Origin: Pseudazoarcus sp963975885
Lineage (GTDB): Bacteria; Pseudomonadota; Gammaproteobacteria; Burkholderiales; Rhodocyclaceae
Length of the DNA: 64,000 nt
Direction of reading: 5' to 3'
Assembly: GCA_963975885.1 (NCBI GenBank)
Contig: CAXBIS010000001.1
Span: forward strand, 124,001-188,000
Under the pieces are notes generated by a model. The model made no database searches. It saw only the letters and a list, made by a program, of their open reading frames with translations, and was not told where the DNA came from. The position numbers and the translations under genes are program-made. Shown here piece by piece: positions 36,259 to 45,627 of the stretch; the stretch's first letter is position 1; every line of letters starts with the position of its first letter.

Positions 36259-37368
36259 TCAGTCCTCGCGCATCATCAGCCAGTACTGCACCTTCATCGT
36301 CACCGCCGCGCCCGCGATGATCGCGGCCGTGGTGAGCAGCGAGCCCACCGCCAGGGTTGAGAAGCCGGTCACGCCCTGGCCGATGGTGCAGCCCAAGGCG
36401 GTCACGCCGCCGAAGCCCATCAGGATGCCGCCGACGATGTGGCGCACCAGATCGCCCGCGTCCATGAAGGATTCGACGCGCCAGGTGCGCGAGGTGGCTG
36501 CGTACACGGCCGAGCCGGCGATCACGCCGAGCACGCCAGCGATGCCGAAGGTGAAGATGCGGCTGGTATCGCTCCACAGCATGAACAGTTCCAGCGTGTA
36601 GGCCACCGGTGCGACGAAGGTGAAGGATTCGGCCTGGCCGCTGTTGGTGCCGATGAAGGCGCGTTCGAGGGTGCGCGGATGTTCCTCGACGAAGCCCACG
36701 TGCGCCGTGACGTACCAGCCGGCGACGCACACCGCGCCGATGGCGATCGCGCCGAGCAGGGTTTCGAGTTGGCGTGCCTCGCGGCTGATCAGCGTAAAAA
36801 CCAGCAAGCCGCCACCGATGGCCGCGGCGAGCGCGGTCAGGGCCGTCTCGCGCGCCAGCCCGAAGCCGGCGAGGATGGACGGCAGATCCTGTGAGGTCGT
36901 CAGTTCGAACGAGATGGTGTCGATGTACTGCGTACGCCACACGCCGAACAGCCCGCGCATCGTCATGTAGGCAGAGATGCCTAGAAAGACGAATACGATC
37001 AGCGACTTGAGGTTGCCGCCGCCGATGCGGATCAAGGTCTTCGAGCCGCAGCCCGAGGCCAGCGTCATGCCGATGCCGAACAGCGCGCCACCGAGCACAT
37101 TGGAGAACCAGATGACGCGCGGACCGGTGTAGATCGAGTCGTCGGTGTCGAGCACGCCAATCAGTTGCAGTATGGAGGTGCCGAGGATCGCCACGCCTAC
37201 GGCCGCCGCCCACATGCGCATGCGCGTCCAGTCGCCCATGTTCACGATGTCGGAGACCGCGCCCATGGTGCAGAAGTTGGATCGGTTGCCGGCATAGCCG
37301 AACACCAGACCGAGCACGAAAGCGATCCAGGCGATGGTCGAGGCGGCGACAACGGGTTCGTCGAACAT
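36259..37368 (-). CDS. YeeE/YedE (TsuA-like) sulfur-compound transporter
   Basis: 369 residues, about ten membrane segments in two similar halves. Conserved cysteines in SNFCTMG (Cys33), LASGCGSKTL (Cys107) and ALGCTIGQGVTG (near 337) match the three that line the thiosulfate path in Spirochaeta TsuA. TsuA imports thiosulfate; proteobacterial relatives may carry thiosulfate or other sulfane sulfur. Start at the ATG 37366-37368; a GTG three codons upstream is possible. No sulfur-metabolism genes nearby. Faces away from the DUF1631 gene. Confidence 0.82.
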   Translation of the reverse strand: MFDEPVVAASTIAWIAFVLGLVFGYAGNRSNFCTMGAVSDIVNMGDWTRMRMWAAAVGVAILGTSILQLIGVLDTDDSIYTGPRVIWFSNVLGGALFGIGMTLASGCGSKTLIRIGGGNLKSLIVFVFLGISAYMTMRGLFGVWRTQYIDTISFELTTSQDLPSILAGFGLARETALTALAAAIGGGLLVFTLISREARQLETLLGAIAIGAVCVAGWYVTAHVGFVEEHPRTLERAFIGTNSGQAESFTFVAPVAYTLELFMLWSDTSRIFTFGIAGVLGVIAGSAVYAATSRTWRVESFMDAGDLVRHIVGGILMGFGGVTALGCTIGQGVTGFSTLAVGSLLTTAAIIAGAAVTMKVQYWLMMRED

Positions 37369-37605
37369 GGCAAGCACTGCGAAGGGAAGGGCCAGATTCT
37401 AGTGCATTCGCACGGGCCTGTGCCGACCCGCAAGTAAGCGCTGCGGCGAATGTATGCGAATGTTGCCCGTCAGGCCGCTCGTCGGGCCGACAGGAGGGCG
37501 TGCGCGAATTGCCGGATGCGGCGCTAACATGCGTCAACTGATCGCCCTCGCGCGAGCTGCGCGCATCTCCGGCGATCGGCATGAACGCAAGATCCGGAGT
37601 CCAGC

Positions 37606-39711
37606 GTGAGCGAAGCCGATTCGAGTCCTGCCAGCGGCGCCCGCCCAACCGCCGGTGCCTATGTGGCCGTGCTGGCCGAATGTAGTCGCCTGCTCGGCGA
37701 GCGTACCGCAGCCCAGCTTGGCGCACTGCACAACGATCTGCTGCGCGAGGTGCAGACGGCCTTGCGAGAGACCTACGATGCCCTGCGCAGCGACGTTTTC
37801 GCCGAGTTGTTGCGCACGCTCCGTCAGCATGGTCCGGTGGCGGCCGAGGCCTTTCCGCCCCATTTTCAGCGTGTGTCGCGCGAGCGCTTGTCGCGTTCGG
37901 TTCGGGCCTCGTCGGCTTCCACGCGCGGAGCCGGATCGCATGGCGAACTCAGCCTGCTCGACGACAAGGTGTTCTCCGAATCACTGGCCGTGCGCACCCA
38001 GGCTCACGTACTCGCCGGCCCGTGTGAGGATGAGCTGAGCCAGTTGCTCGCGCGAGTGGCTCGCATGTTCGACGAAGATGAGGTCGACGAGGCCCGCAAT
38101 CCGCTCGCCCCCGAGGCCGTGGCCGAGGCGCTCAAGCATGCCTGCTGGACGCTCGAATGCAGCGACCCGGCCCGCGAGGCGCTGTTCATCCACAGCGCGC
38201 GCCTGCTTGCGCCGGCGATGCCCCAGGCCTACCGCGCACTCAATGAATACCTGACCGAACGGCGTGTGCTGCCCCGGTTGCGCCCGAACGTGCGGCGTGG
38301 TGGCGCCCGGCCGCAACGGCGTCCCGATGTTGCGGCCGGCGGTACGGCCGACATCGTCAGGCGGCTGGTCGCGCCCGCGTCGGCGCCGCAGGCCGCTTCG
38401 CCCTTTGGTGGCGCGCAGGCGGGCAACGCCAGCCCGGTGGTGCTCGATGCGCTGGCGCGCTTGCAGCGCGGAGAAGGTGAAGTCGAACTGGGTGGCGAGT
38501 GCTTTCGCGTCAACCCGGATGCCGCAGACACGATGAACGTGTTGCGCGCACTGCTCGACGCCGGGTTGGCGCGCCAGGTCGGTGCGCTCGACCGCGTCGT
38601 CATCGACGTCGTCGCGACGCTGTTCGATTTCATCTTTGACGACGAGCGCGTACCCGAGGCCATGAAGGGGCTGATCGGCCGATTGCAGTTGCCGGTGCTG
38701 CGGCTGGCGCTGTCCGACCACGACTTCTTCTCGAACCGCGAGCATGCCGCGCGTCGCCTGATCAACACTCTGGCGCAGGCCGCTGCGACCTGGGACGGGG
38801 AGGTCACGCCGCGGTGCGCGCTGTACCGTGCGGCCGAGCCGCTGGTGCATCGCATCCAGAACGCCGGTGGGGCCGAGCTTGGGGTGTTCGTCGATGCGCT
38901 GCGCCGTCTCGAGGCCTTTCTCACCGAGCAGGATCGCCTCGCCGACGCAAAGGCCGCCAAGTTGACCACCGCGCTGAGTGCGCGTGAGGCGCAGGAGATC
39001 GCGCGCAACATCGCCGCCGGGACCGTCGCGCCGCACGTCGATGATGTCACTCTGCCGACGCTCGTGCGCGACCTGCTGCGCGACTGGTGGAGCGCTGTGC
39101 TGGCCGATGCCGCGCTGGCCAGTGAAGAGGGCGAGGATGGCGATGCCTGGCAGGATGCGCTGGCGACGATGGACGATCTGGTCTGGAGCGTGCGGCCCAA
39201 GAGCGGTGGTGAAGAACGCCAGCGCCTCGTGCGCATGCTGCCAGGCCTGCTCGCGCGCCTGCGCAGCGGTCTGGACAATCGGCGCATGCCCGAGACCGCG
39301 CGTGACGGGTTCTTCGCCGCACTGGTTCGTCATCACGCCAAAGCCATCAAGAACGACATGCAGACGCCGTCGTCCCCCACCTCTGTCGGCCCTTGCGCGA
39401 CGCCTGCGGCGAAGCCGGAAGCCGCCGAGCATGACGGCCTGGACGAACTGCACCGCGGCGACTGGGTGGAACTCGCGCTCGAGGCTGGCCAGCGTCGAGC
39501 GGTGCGTCTGTCCTGGGTGAGCCCGGCGCGCACCATGTTCCTGTTCACGAACCGCCAGGGCGCGCGCGCCCTGGCGCTCACACGCGGCGAACTTGCGCGG
39601 CGCTTCGAGCGCGGCGAGGCCTTGCTGATCGACGACGAGCCGCTGATGGACCGCCTGGTCGCCGACGTGCTCGAAGCCTATCGTCCGCAACCGACCGGAG
39701 CGATGCCATGA
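37606..39711 (+). CDS. DUF1631 family protein
   Basis: 701 residues, GTG start with CCGGAG upstream. Mostly alpha-helical; an N-terminal segment ECSRLLGERTAAQLG, a Pro/Arg-rich middle (about 225-275, likely disordered) and a C-terminal beta-containing region with HRGDWVELALE, RRAVRLSWVSPARTMFLFTNRQG, a PilZ-like small barrel by eye. DUF1631 is widespread in Beta/Gammaproteobacteria and its function is not established. The stop overlaps the HDOD start (ATGA). Confidence 0.85.
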   Translation: MSEADSSPASGARPTAGAYVAVLAECSRLLGERTAAQLGALHNDLLREVQTALRETYDALRSDVFAELLRTLRQHGPVAAEAFPPHFQRVSRERLSRSVRASSASTRGAGSHGELSLLDDKVFSESLAVRTQAHVLAGPCEDELSQLLARVARMFDEDEVDEARNPLAPEAVAEALKHACWTLECSDPAREALFIHSARLLAPAMPQAYRALNEYLTERRVLPRLRPNVRRGGARPQRRPDVAAGGTADIVRRLVAPASAPQAASPFGGAQAGNASPVVLDALARLQRGEGEVELGGECFRVNPDAADTMNVLRALLDAGLARQVGALDRVVIDVVATLFDFIFDDERVPEAMKGLIGRLQLPVLRLALSDHDFFSNREHAARRLINTLAQAAATWDGEVTPRCALYRAAEPLVHRIQNAGGAELGVFVDALRRLEAFLTEQDRLADAKAAKLTTALSAREAQEIARNIAAGTVAPHVDDVTLPTLVRDLLRDWWSAVLADAALASEEGEDGDAWQDALATMDDLVWSVRPKSGGEERQRLVRMLPGLLARLRSGLDNRRMPETARDGFFAALVRHHAKAIKNDMQTPSSPTSVGPCATPAAKPEAAEHDGLDELHRGDWVELALEAGQRRAVRLSWVSPARTMFLFTNRQGARALALTRGELARRFERGEALLIDDEPLMDRLVADVLEAYRPQPTGAMP

Positions 39712-40637
39712 ATACGCGCGTGCGTCCACGCAACGAAGTCGTTGGTGAGATCCGTGCCTTCCTCGAGGCGGCCGAATCGCTGCCCACGCCGCAGGGCACG
39801 GCGTTGCGCATCATCGAGATGGCGCGCGACCCGGATGCCGGGCTCGAAGACCTCGTGCGCGTGATCCAGACCGACCCCGCGCTGACCGGCTTCGTGCTGC
39901 GCGCCGCCTCGGCTGCGCGCTTCCATAACATGCGCGGCACGGCCAGCGTGCAGCACGCGGTGCAGCGCCTCGGTCTGAACGCGATCCGCAGCTATGCGCT
40001 GGTGCTGTCGCTGATCGTGCACTCGCGCCGTCTCGAATGCCAGGCCTTCGACTACGACCGTTTCTGGGTCGGATCGCTGCATACCGGCATCCTCACCGAA
40101 GCGCTGGCGGTGGCGGCGCATCACCAGTCGGCCGACGACACTTTCGCGCTGGGCCTGCTCGGCAACGTCGGCATGCTCGCCTTCGCCACCGCGCAGCCGG
40201 CCGAATATTCGCGTGTGCTGGCGGTCGCACGCTACGCGAAGACGGAGCTCGCGCCGCTCGAGCGCGAGGTCTTCGGTTTCGACCACCACGAGCTGGCGGC
40301 GGTGATGCTGGTCGACTGGGGGCTGCCCACGTCCACGGCCGACATCGTGTACTGGCAGCGCGACCCCGAGGGCGGCGGTTTCGCGCCGGGCTCCACGCCC
40401 TATCTGCTCGCCAGCATCGTGCGTCTGGCGCGCAGCGCCAGCAACTATCTGCTCGACCCGGATGAGGCCGACGCGCATCTGGCGAACATGCACTTGCGCG
40501 CGGCGGTCATCGAACTCGAAGCGGACATCCTGCACGAAGTCGTCGCCAGTTCGATCGATGCCTTGCGCGAGTGGACGCGGCTGATCGGTATGCCGATGCC
40601 GGAGGTCGACGCGAAGCGCGTCGCCGCAATTGCCTGA
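39708..40637 (+). CDS. HDOD-domain signal-transduction protein
   Basis: 309 residues. The N-terminal ~200 residues form an HDOD domain: LPTPQGTALRIIEMARDP, DPALTGFVLRAASAA, VQHAVQRLGLNAIRS and FGFDHHELAAVMLVDWGLP. HDOD is a non-catalytic relative of HD-GYP found in regulatory proteins. The remaining C-terminal ~100 residues are helical. Translationally coupled to DUF1631. Confidence 0.88.
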   Translation: MNTRVRPRNEVVGEIRAFLEAAESLPTPQGTALRIIEMARDPDAGLEDLVRVIQTDPALTGFVLRAASAARFHNMRGTASVQHAVQRLGLNAIRSYALVLSLIVHSRRLECQAFDYDRFWVGSLHTGILTEALAVAAHHQSADDTFALGLLGNVGMLAFATAQPAEYSRVLAVARYAKTELAPLEREVFGFDHHELAAVMLVDWGLPTSTADIVYWQRDPEGGGFAPGSTPYLLASIVRLARSASNYLLDPDEADAHLANMHLRAAVIELEADILHEVVASSIDALREWTRLIGMPMPEVDAKRVAAIA

Positions 40638-40688
40638 AGCGGCACGCTCCGGCTGACGTGCGACGGCGATTCGTCGGATAATCGGCAC

Positions 40689-42266
40689 ATGAGCCGCAAG
40701 AACCCGCCCGCACAATGCGAGCGAGCGCCGACCGAACTCGCGCTGCGTCGCGTCGCCATCGATACCTGGCGCGAGAACGTCGTCTACCTGCATCGCGACT
40801 GCGCCGTGTATCGCGCCGAAGGTTTCCAGGCGCTGGCCAAGGTCGAGGTGCGCGCCAACGGCCGCATGATCCTCGCTACGCTCAACGTCGTCGACGATAC
40901 GACCATCGTCGGCTGCCATGAACTGGGCCTGTCCGAGGACGCCTTCGCCCGACTCGGCGTCGCCGAGGGCCATCCGGGCAGCGTGCGCCAGGCCGAAGCG
41001 GCTGGCTCGATTCCCGCGCTGCATCGCAAGATCGACGGTCATCGTCTGGAACGCGAGGACTACCGCGCGATCGTGCGCGACATTGCCGATCATCGCTATA
41101 CCAAGATCGAACTGACCGCCTTCGTCGTCGCCTGCAGCCAGAACGAGCTCGACCGGGAAGAGGTGTTCTACCTCACCGACGCGATGGTCGAGACGGGGCG
41201 CAAGCTCGACTGGCGCGAGCGTCTGGTCGTCGACAAGCACTGCATCGGCGGCATTCCGGGCAACCGCACATCGATGCTGGTCGTGCCCATCGTCGCCGCC
41301 CACGGCATGCTGTGCCCCAAGACCTCGTCGCGCGCGATTACCTCGCCGGCCGGCACGGCCGACACCATGGAAGTGCTGGCCGAGGTCGAACTGCCCTTCG
41401 AGCGGCTCGAAGCCATCGTGCGCGAGCATCGTGCCTGCATCGCCTGGGGCGGCACGGCCGAGCTGTCGCCGGCCGACGACATCCTGATCTCGGTCGAACG
41501 CCCGCTGTCGATCGACTCACCCGGGCAGATGGTCGCGTCCATTTTGTCCAAGAAGATCGCCGCCGGCTCCACCCATCTGGTGCTCGACATCCCGGTCGGC
41601 CCCAGCGCCAAGGTGCGATCGATGCCCGACGCGCTGCGTCTGCGCAAGCTCTTCGAGTACGTTGCGCGCGCGATGAATCTGGCGCTCGACGTGGTCATTA
41701 CCGACGGGCGCCAGCCGGTCGGGCTCGGCATTGGTCCGGCGCTCGAGGCGCGCGACGTCATGCGCGTGCTGGAGAATCACCCCGAGGCACCGTCCGATCT
41801 GCGTCAGAAGGCGCTACGTCTGGCCGGCCGCATGATCGAGTTCGACCCCGATGTGCGTGGCGGCGAGGGCTTCGCGATCGCACGCGACATTCTCGATTCG
41901 GGCCGCGCGCTGGCCAGGATGGACGCCATCATCCGCGCCCAGGGCGCGCGCGGCTTCGATGCCGAGCGGCCCGAACTGGGACGACTGGGTTTCGAGGTCC
42001 GCGCGCGCGCGGATGGCGTCGTCACCGCCATCGACAACCTGCAGATCGCGCGCATCGCGGGGCTGGCCGGCGCGCCCAAGGTCAAGGGGGCGGGCGTCGA
42101 ACTGGTGCGCAAGCTCGGCGACGCGGTGCGCGTCGGCGAGCTGTTGTACCGTGTGCACGCCAGCTTTCCGGCCGATCAGGGTTTCGCCCGGCAGGCTGCC
42201 GAACGCGACGACGGCTATCGCATCGGTCCGGCGGTCGACGTACAACACCTGTTCGTGGAGTTCTGA
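40689..42266 (+). CDS. AMP phosphorylase-like / thymidine phosphorylase family protein
   Basis: 525 residues. The core resembles archaeal AMP phosphorylases and type-2 thymidine phosphorylases: DKHCIGGIPGNRTSMLVVPI, TSPAGTADTMEVL, LDIPVGPSAKV, DGRQPVGLGIGPALEA. The N-terminal ~85-residue extra domain is typical of the AMP-phosphorylase branch, which makes adenine plus ribose-1,5-bisphosphate from AMP and phosphate. Which NMP is used here cannot be told. Only 1 bp separates it from a PRPP-synthetase-like gene; promoter lies in the 51 bp after the HDOD gene. Confidence 0.85.
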   Translation: MSRKNPPAQCERAPTELALRRVAIDTWRENVVYLHRDCAVYRAEGFQALAKVEVRANGRMILATLNVVDDTTIVGCHELGLSEDAFARLGVAEGHPGSVRQAEAAGSIPALHRKIDGHRLEREDYRAIVRDIADHRYTKIELTAFVVACSQNELDREEVFYLTDAMVETGRKLDWRERLVVDKHCIGGIPGNRTSMLVVPIVAAHGMLCPKTSSRAITSPAGTADTMEVLAEVELPFERLEAIVREHRACIAWGGTAELSPADDILISVERPLSIDSPGQMVASILSKKIAAGSTHLVLDIPVGPSAKVRSMPDALRLRKLFEYVARAMNLALDVVITDGRQPVGLGIGPALEARDVMRVLENHPEAPSDLRQKALRLAGRMIEFDPDVRGGEGFAIARDILDSGRALARMDAIIRAQGARGFDAERPELGRLGFEVRARADGVVTAIDNLQIARIAGLAGAPKVKGAGVELVRKLGDAVRVGELLYRVHASFPADQGFARQAAERDDGYRIGPAVDVQHLFVEF

Positions 42267-42267
42267 C

Positions 42268-43164
42268 GTGGAAGGGGTTTTGCTGCATTTCGAGGATGAG
42301 GCCACGGTCGCGGAAAAACTCTCGCAGGCAGCCGGCCTGCGCGCCGCGGCCATCGAGCGTCACCGTTTTCCGGACGGCGAACTGCGCCTGCGCCTGCCCG
42401 CCGTGCTGCCGCCCCATGCCGTCATGTTGCGCGGCCTGCACGACCCCAACGAGAAGCTCGTAGAGTTGCTGCTCGCCGCGCGTACTGCGCGCACGCTGGG
42501 CGCGAGGCATCTCACGCTGGTCGCGCCCTACCTGGGCTATATGCGTCAGGACGCGGCATTTCGCCCCGGCGAGGCGGTCAACCAGAAGATCGTGGGTGGC
42601 TTTCTCGCCGGGTTGTTCGACGCGTTGGTCACGGTCGATCCGCATCTGCACCGCGTGTTGCATTTGTCAGACGCGGTGCCGGTCGATGCGGCAATTGCGC
42701 TGTCGGCAGCCGAACTGCTCGCCGGCGTCGCGCTCGCGCACCGCGAACGCCCGTTGCTCGTCGGCCCGGACGAGGAGGCCGCACAATGGGTCGAGGCTGG
42801 CGCGCGTGCCTTCGGTCTGGATTTTGCAGTGTGCACCAAACATCGGCACGGTGATCGCGATGTCGAGATTCGACTGCCAGACTTCGACGTGAGCGGCCGC
42901 GCGGTGGTGATCCTTGATGACGTCGCCAGCACCGGGCGCACGGTGGCGCGCGCTTCCGAGCTGTTGCACGCTGCCGGCGCCGCATCGGTGGATCTGGCCG
43001 TCACGCACGCGTTGTTCGCCGGTGACGCACTCGCCGCAGTGCGTGCGGCCGGTGTCGAACACGTGTGGAGCACCGACACGATCGCGCACGAGACCAATGC
43101 GGCCAGCGTCACCGCGCTGATCGCAGCGGCCCTGGCCGCACTTCCGGAGAACAGTGATGACTGA
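42268..43164 (+). CDS. Ribose-phosphate pyrophosphokinase-like protein
   Basis: 298 residues, GTG start one base after the upstream stop. PRPP-synthetase motifs: RFPDGELRLRLP, YLGYMRQDAAFRPGEAVNQK, VDPHLHRVLH, KHRHGDRDVE at the flexible loop, and ILDDVASTGRTVARA, the PRPP loop. Shorter and diverged compared with the housekeeping Prs (about 315), so it is probably a paralogue with a specialised pentose-phosphate substrate. Overlaps tag by 8 bp. Confidence 0.88.
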   Translation: MEGVLLHFEDEATVAEKLSQAAGLRAAAIERHRFPDGELRLRLPAVLPPHAVMLRGLHDPNEKLVELLLAARTARTLGARHLTLVAPYLGYMRQDAAFRPGEAVNQKIVGGFLAGLFDALVTVDPHLHRVLHLSDAVPVDAAIALSAAELLAGVALAHRERPLLVGPDEEAAQWVEAGARAFGLDFAVCTKHRHGDRDVEIRLPDFDVSGRAVVILDDVASTGRTVARASELLHAAGAASVDLAVTHALFAGDALAAVRAAGVEHVWSTDTIAHETNAASVTALIAAALAALPENSDD

Positions 43165-43738
43165 ATGCACGCGCTGCGGCTGGGCCGGCTCGGATCCGCT
43201 GTACATCGCCTACCACGACACGGAGTGGGGCGTTCCGGTGCGAGACGAGCGCACGATGTTCGAGTTCCTGCTGCTCGAAGGCATGCAGGCCGGACTGTCG
43301 TGGATTACGGTGCTGAAGAAGCGCGGGCGTTACCGCGAGGTCTTCGACGGATTCGACCCGGAACGCATTGCACGCTACGACGACGCCAAACGCGCCGCGC
43401 TGCTGGCGGACGCCGGCATTATCCGCAACCGCGCCAAGGTCGACGCGGCCATTGGCAATGCCCGTGCGTGGCTGGACATGCGCGAGACCGGAATCGACCC
43501 CGTCGAATGGCTGTGGGCCTTCGTCGGCGGCGCACCGCGCCGGAACGCGTGGCCGCGGCTGGCCGACGTGCCCGCCACCACGCCCGAATCCGATGCGATG
43601 GCCAAGGCACTCAAGGCGCGCGGTTTCAAGTTCGCCGGCTCGACCATCTGCTACGCGCACATGCAGGCCACCGGCATGGTCAACGACCATGTTGCGGATT
43701 GCTTCCGCCACGCCGAGGTGGCGAAGCTGGCGCAATGA
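43157..43738 (+). CDS. tag: DNA-3-methyladenine glycosylase I
   Basis: 193 residues. Zinc snap residues Cys7, His20, His178 and Cys182 align with E. coli Cys4, His17, His175, Cys179 with a constant +3 offset; the active-site EGMQAGLSW follows at 41-49. Excises 3-methyladenine from DNA. ATG chosen with GGAG upstream; a GTG immediately before is an alternative. Stop overlaps acpH (ATGA). Confidence 0.96.
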   Translation: MTECTRCGWAGSDPLYIAYHDTEWGVPVRDERTMFEFLLLEGMQAGLSWITVLKKRGRYREVFDGFDPERIARYDDAKRAALLADAGIIRNRAKVDAAIGNARAWLDMRETGIDPVEWLWAFVGGAPRRNAWPRLADVPATTPESDAMAKALKARGFKFAGSTICYAHMQATGMVNDHVADCFRHAEVAKLAQ

Positions 43739-44325
43739 ATTTCCTCGCACATGCCTGGCTTGCCGGCGACTCGTCGGCCGACCGGCTCGGGGGGCTGATC
43801 GGTGATTTCGTCAAAGGCCCGCTCCCGGCCGGTCTGCCCGCTGATGTGGCCGAGGGCGTACGTCTGCATCGCGCGATCGACACCTTCGCCGACAGCCACC
43901 CGGCCTTCATTGCGAGTCGCGCGCGCGTGCCGGCCTCGCGACGACGCGTCGCCGGCATCCTTGTCGACATGTTCTACGATCACTTTCTGGCGCGGCACTG
44001 GCACGAGTTCCACGATTGGCCGCTGGAGGACTTCACCGCTGGCGCCTATCGCCTGATGGCTGATCATGGCGCCATTCTGCCGCCGCGACTGGCCACGCTG
44101 CTGCCGGTGATGGCCGACGACGACTGGTTCGCCTCCTACCGCGACGCCGAGTCGGTGGCGTATGCGCTGGACCGGATGGCACGGCGCCTGAGCAGGCCAG
44201 GCTTGCTGACCGGCTCAGGCGCCGTGTTGTTTGAGGACTACGCCGGTTTCGAGGCCGACTTTCAAATATTCCTGCCCGATGCGCGCGAGTTCGTCGCGGC
44301 CCATCGGCGCGCGCGACTCAGTTGA
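43735..44325 (+). CDS. acpH: ACP phosphodiesterase (AcpH/DUF479)
   Basis: 196 residues; removes phosphopantetheine from acyl carrier protein. MNFLAHAWLAGDS, LIGDFVKGP, GVRLHRAIDTFADSHP, VAGILVDMFYDHFLARHW and SYRDAESVAYALDRMARRL are the family blocks with the HD-like metal residues (His and Asp). Start overlaps the tag stop. The 3' end overlaps the opposite gene by 8 bp. Confidence 0.9.
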   Translation: MNFLAHAWLAGDSSADRLGGLIGDFVKGPLPAGLPADVAEGVRLHRAIDTFADSHPAFIASRARVPASRRRVAGILVDMFYDHFLARHWHEFHDWPLEDFTAGAYRLMADHGAILPPRLATLLPVMADDDWFASYRDAESVAYALDRMARRLSRPGLLTGSGAVLFEDYAGFEADFQIFLPDAREFVAAHRRARLS

Positions 44326-44719
44326 CGCGGAACACGATCGGCGGCACATGCACCACCACCCCGGGCTCGTAGCGATAAACCACCCGCGGAGGCGGCGCGT
44401 AGTGGATCACGCGCGGATGGTAGTAGCGATACACCACGGTGGATTTCCCGCGATGGTCATGGCGATAGCCGGACTTGTAGTGACCGCGGTAGTCGTCGCG
44501 CCGGTCGTATTTGTGGCGGTCGTAGCGGTCGTGATCACGCTTGTCGTAACGATGCCCGGAACGGTCGTCGTAGCGATGGTCGCCGCGCTTCTCGTAACGG
44601 TCGTGGTCATCGTAGCGCCGGTGGTCGCGATCACCGGCCAGTGCCGGCACCGCGGCGAGCAGTGCGCCGCCCGCGACAAGCGCGACGAAGAACTGACGGA
44701 TGGACGGTTTCGCTTTCAT
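44318..44719 (-). CDS. Exported His/Asp/Arg/Tyr-rich low-complexity protein
   Basis: 133 residues. Signal peptide (about 1-28, ending PALAGD), then ~65 residues of imperfect DRxD-type repeats such as RYDDHDRYEKRGDHRYDD rich in His, Asp, Arg, Tyr, and a more ordered valine/proline-rich C-terminus (VVYRYYHPRVIHYAPPP). Start has GGGAGAG upstream. The repeat resembles RcnB-type and other periplasmic metal-binding proteins; metal binding is inference. Confidence 0.7.
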   Translation of the reverse strand: MKAKPSIRQFFVALVAGGALLAAVPALAGDRDHRRYDDHDRYEKRGDHRYDDRSGHRYDKRDHDRYDRHKYDRRDDYRGHYKSGYRHDHRGKSTVVYRYYHPRVIHYAPPPRVVYRYEPGVVVHVPPIVFRVN

Positions 44720-44855
44720 CGGTCTCTCCCGGTGAGCCGGGCGCGCAACAAGGGTGTCGCGCGCCATGAGCCCAATCTAGGAGAGCCCGTATTACGGTGC
44801 TGTAATAGGTTGCTGCCGGATGTTTCGGGTGTTGCAATTGACGCGGCGGGCCTCG

Positions 44856-45377
44856 CTACTTGCCCATGAAGCCGAGCAGGTCGGTTTGGTGATGAACCGC
44901 CTTCCAGTTGCCGTCTTCCAGCCGGAACAGCGTCGATGAGCGGATCCGCACAGTTTCGATCTTGCCGTCGCTGACGTTTTCGCCGCTTTCGATGCAGGTC
45001 ACCAGGGGCAGTTCGCTGCCTGTCACTGTGTGAACGTCCCTGGGCGTGACCATTCCTCCGAGTCTCGCTTCGCCGACCTTGTCCCACATCGCTCCGATTT
45101 CCTCCCAGCCGCGCAGGTAGGCACCTTCCGGCCCCATGAAGGTGATGTCGTCAGCGTGCGACCACAAGTGTTTCATCGGCTGTGCGTCCCCCGTGAACAG
45201 GGTGTTCAGCGCCGAATAGAATTCCTCCACTGCCAGCGTGACGGCGGCTTGCTTCTGCATGGTTCTCTCCGGGTTCAATCGCGCTCCATCGGGCTGTGCC
45301 CAGGCAGCGTGGCCCGAAAACAGCATCCCTGCGAACAGCAGGATCGCCGTGCGCCGGAAAAACGGAAGTGTCTTCAT
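44856..45377 (-). CDS. Exported SnoaL-like (NTF2-fold) protein
   Basis: 173 residues. Signal peptide 1-27 (AAWAQ). The mature part has the NTF2/SnoaL pattern: VEEFYSALNTLFTGD, LWSHADDITFMGPEGAYLRGWEEI, VRIRSSTLFRLEDGNWKAVHHQTDLL. Start has GGGGAGA eight bases upstream. Function unknown; not obviously linked to its neighbours. Confidence 0.8.
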   Translation of the reverse strand: MKTLPFFRRTAILLFAGMLFSGHAAWAQPDGARLNPERTMQKQAAVTLAVEEFYSALNTLFTGDAQPMKHLWSHADDITFMGPEGAYLRGWEEIGAMWDKVGEARLGGMVTPRDVHTVTGSELPLVTCIESGENVSDGKIETVRIRSSTLFRLEDGNWKAVHHQTDLLGFMGK

Positions 45378-45627
45378 CTGATTCTCCCCAAGTGACTGGC
45401 AGCCTGGCTTACGGTGGAAGAGCCTGCGGAGCCGTACTGTTCGACGGCTTTCGCGCCCTTGGTGTGCTGTCGCACGGACGCCACTCAGTGTGCGCGTTAC
45501 CTTGGCGTCCCGGCTTTCAAACGTTCGATCGCGACCCGGGAGGCTCGCCGCCGAAGGCGCGAGTCTCGCGCGTCCCGACAAACGGCGCGGACCCCCGCCA
45601 CGACGACATCTTCTCCGGAGGCACGAC

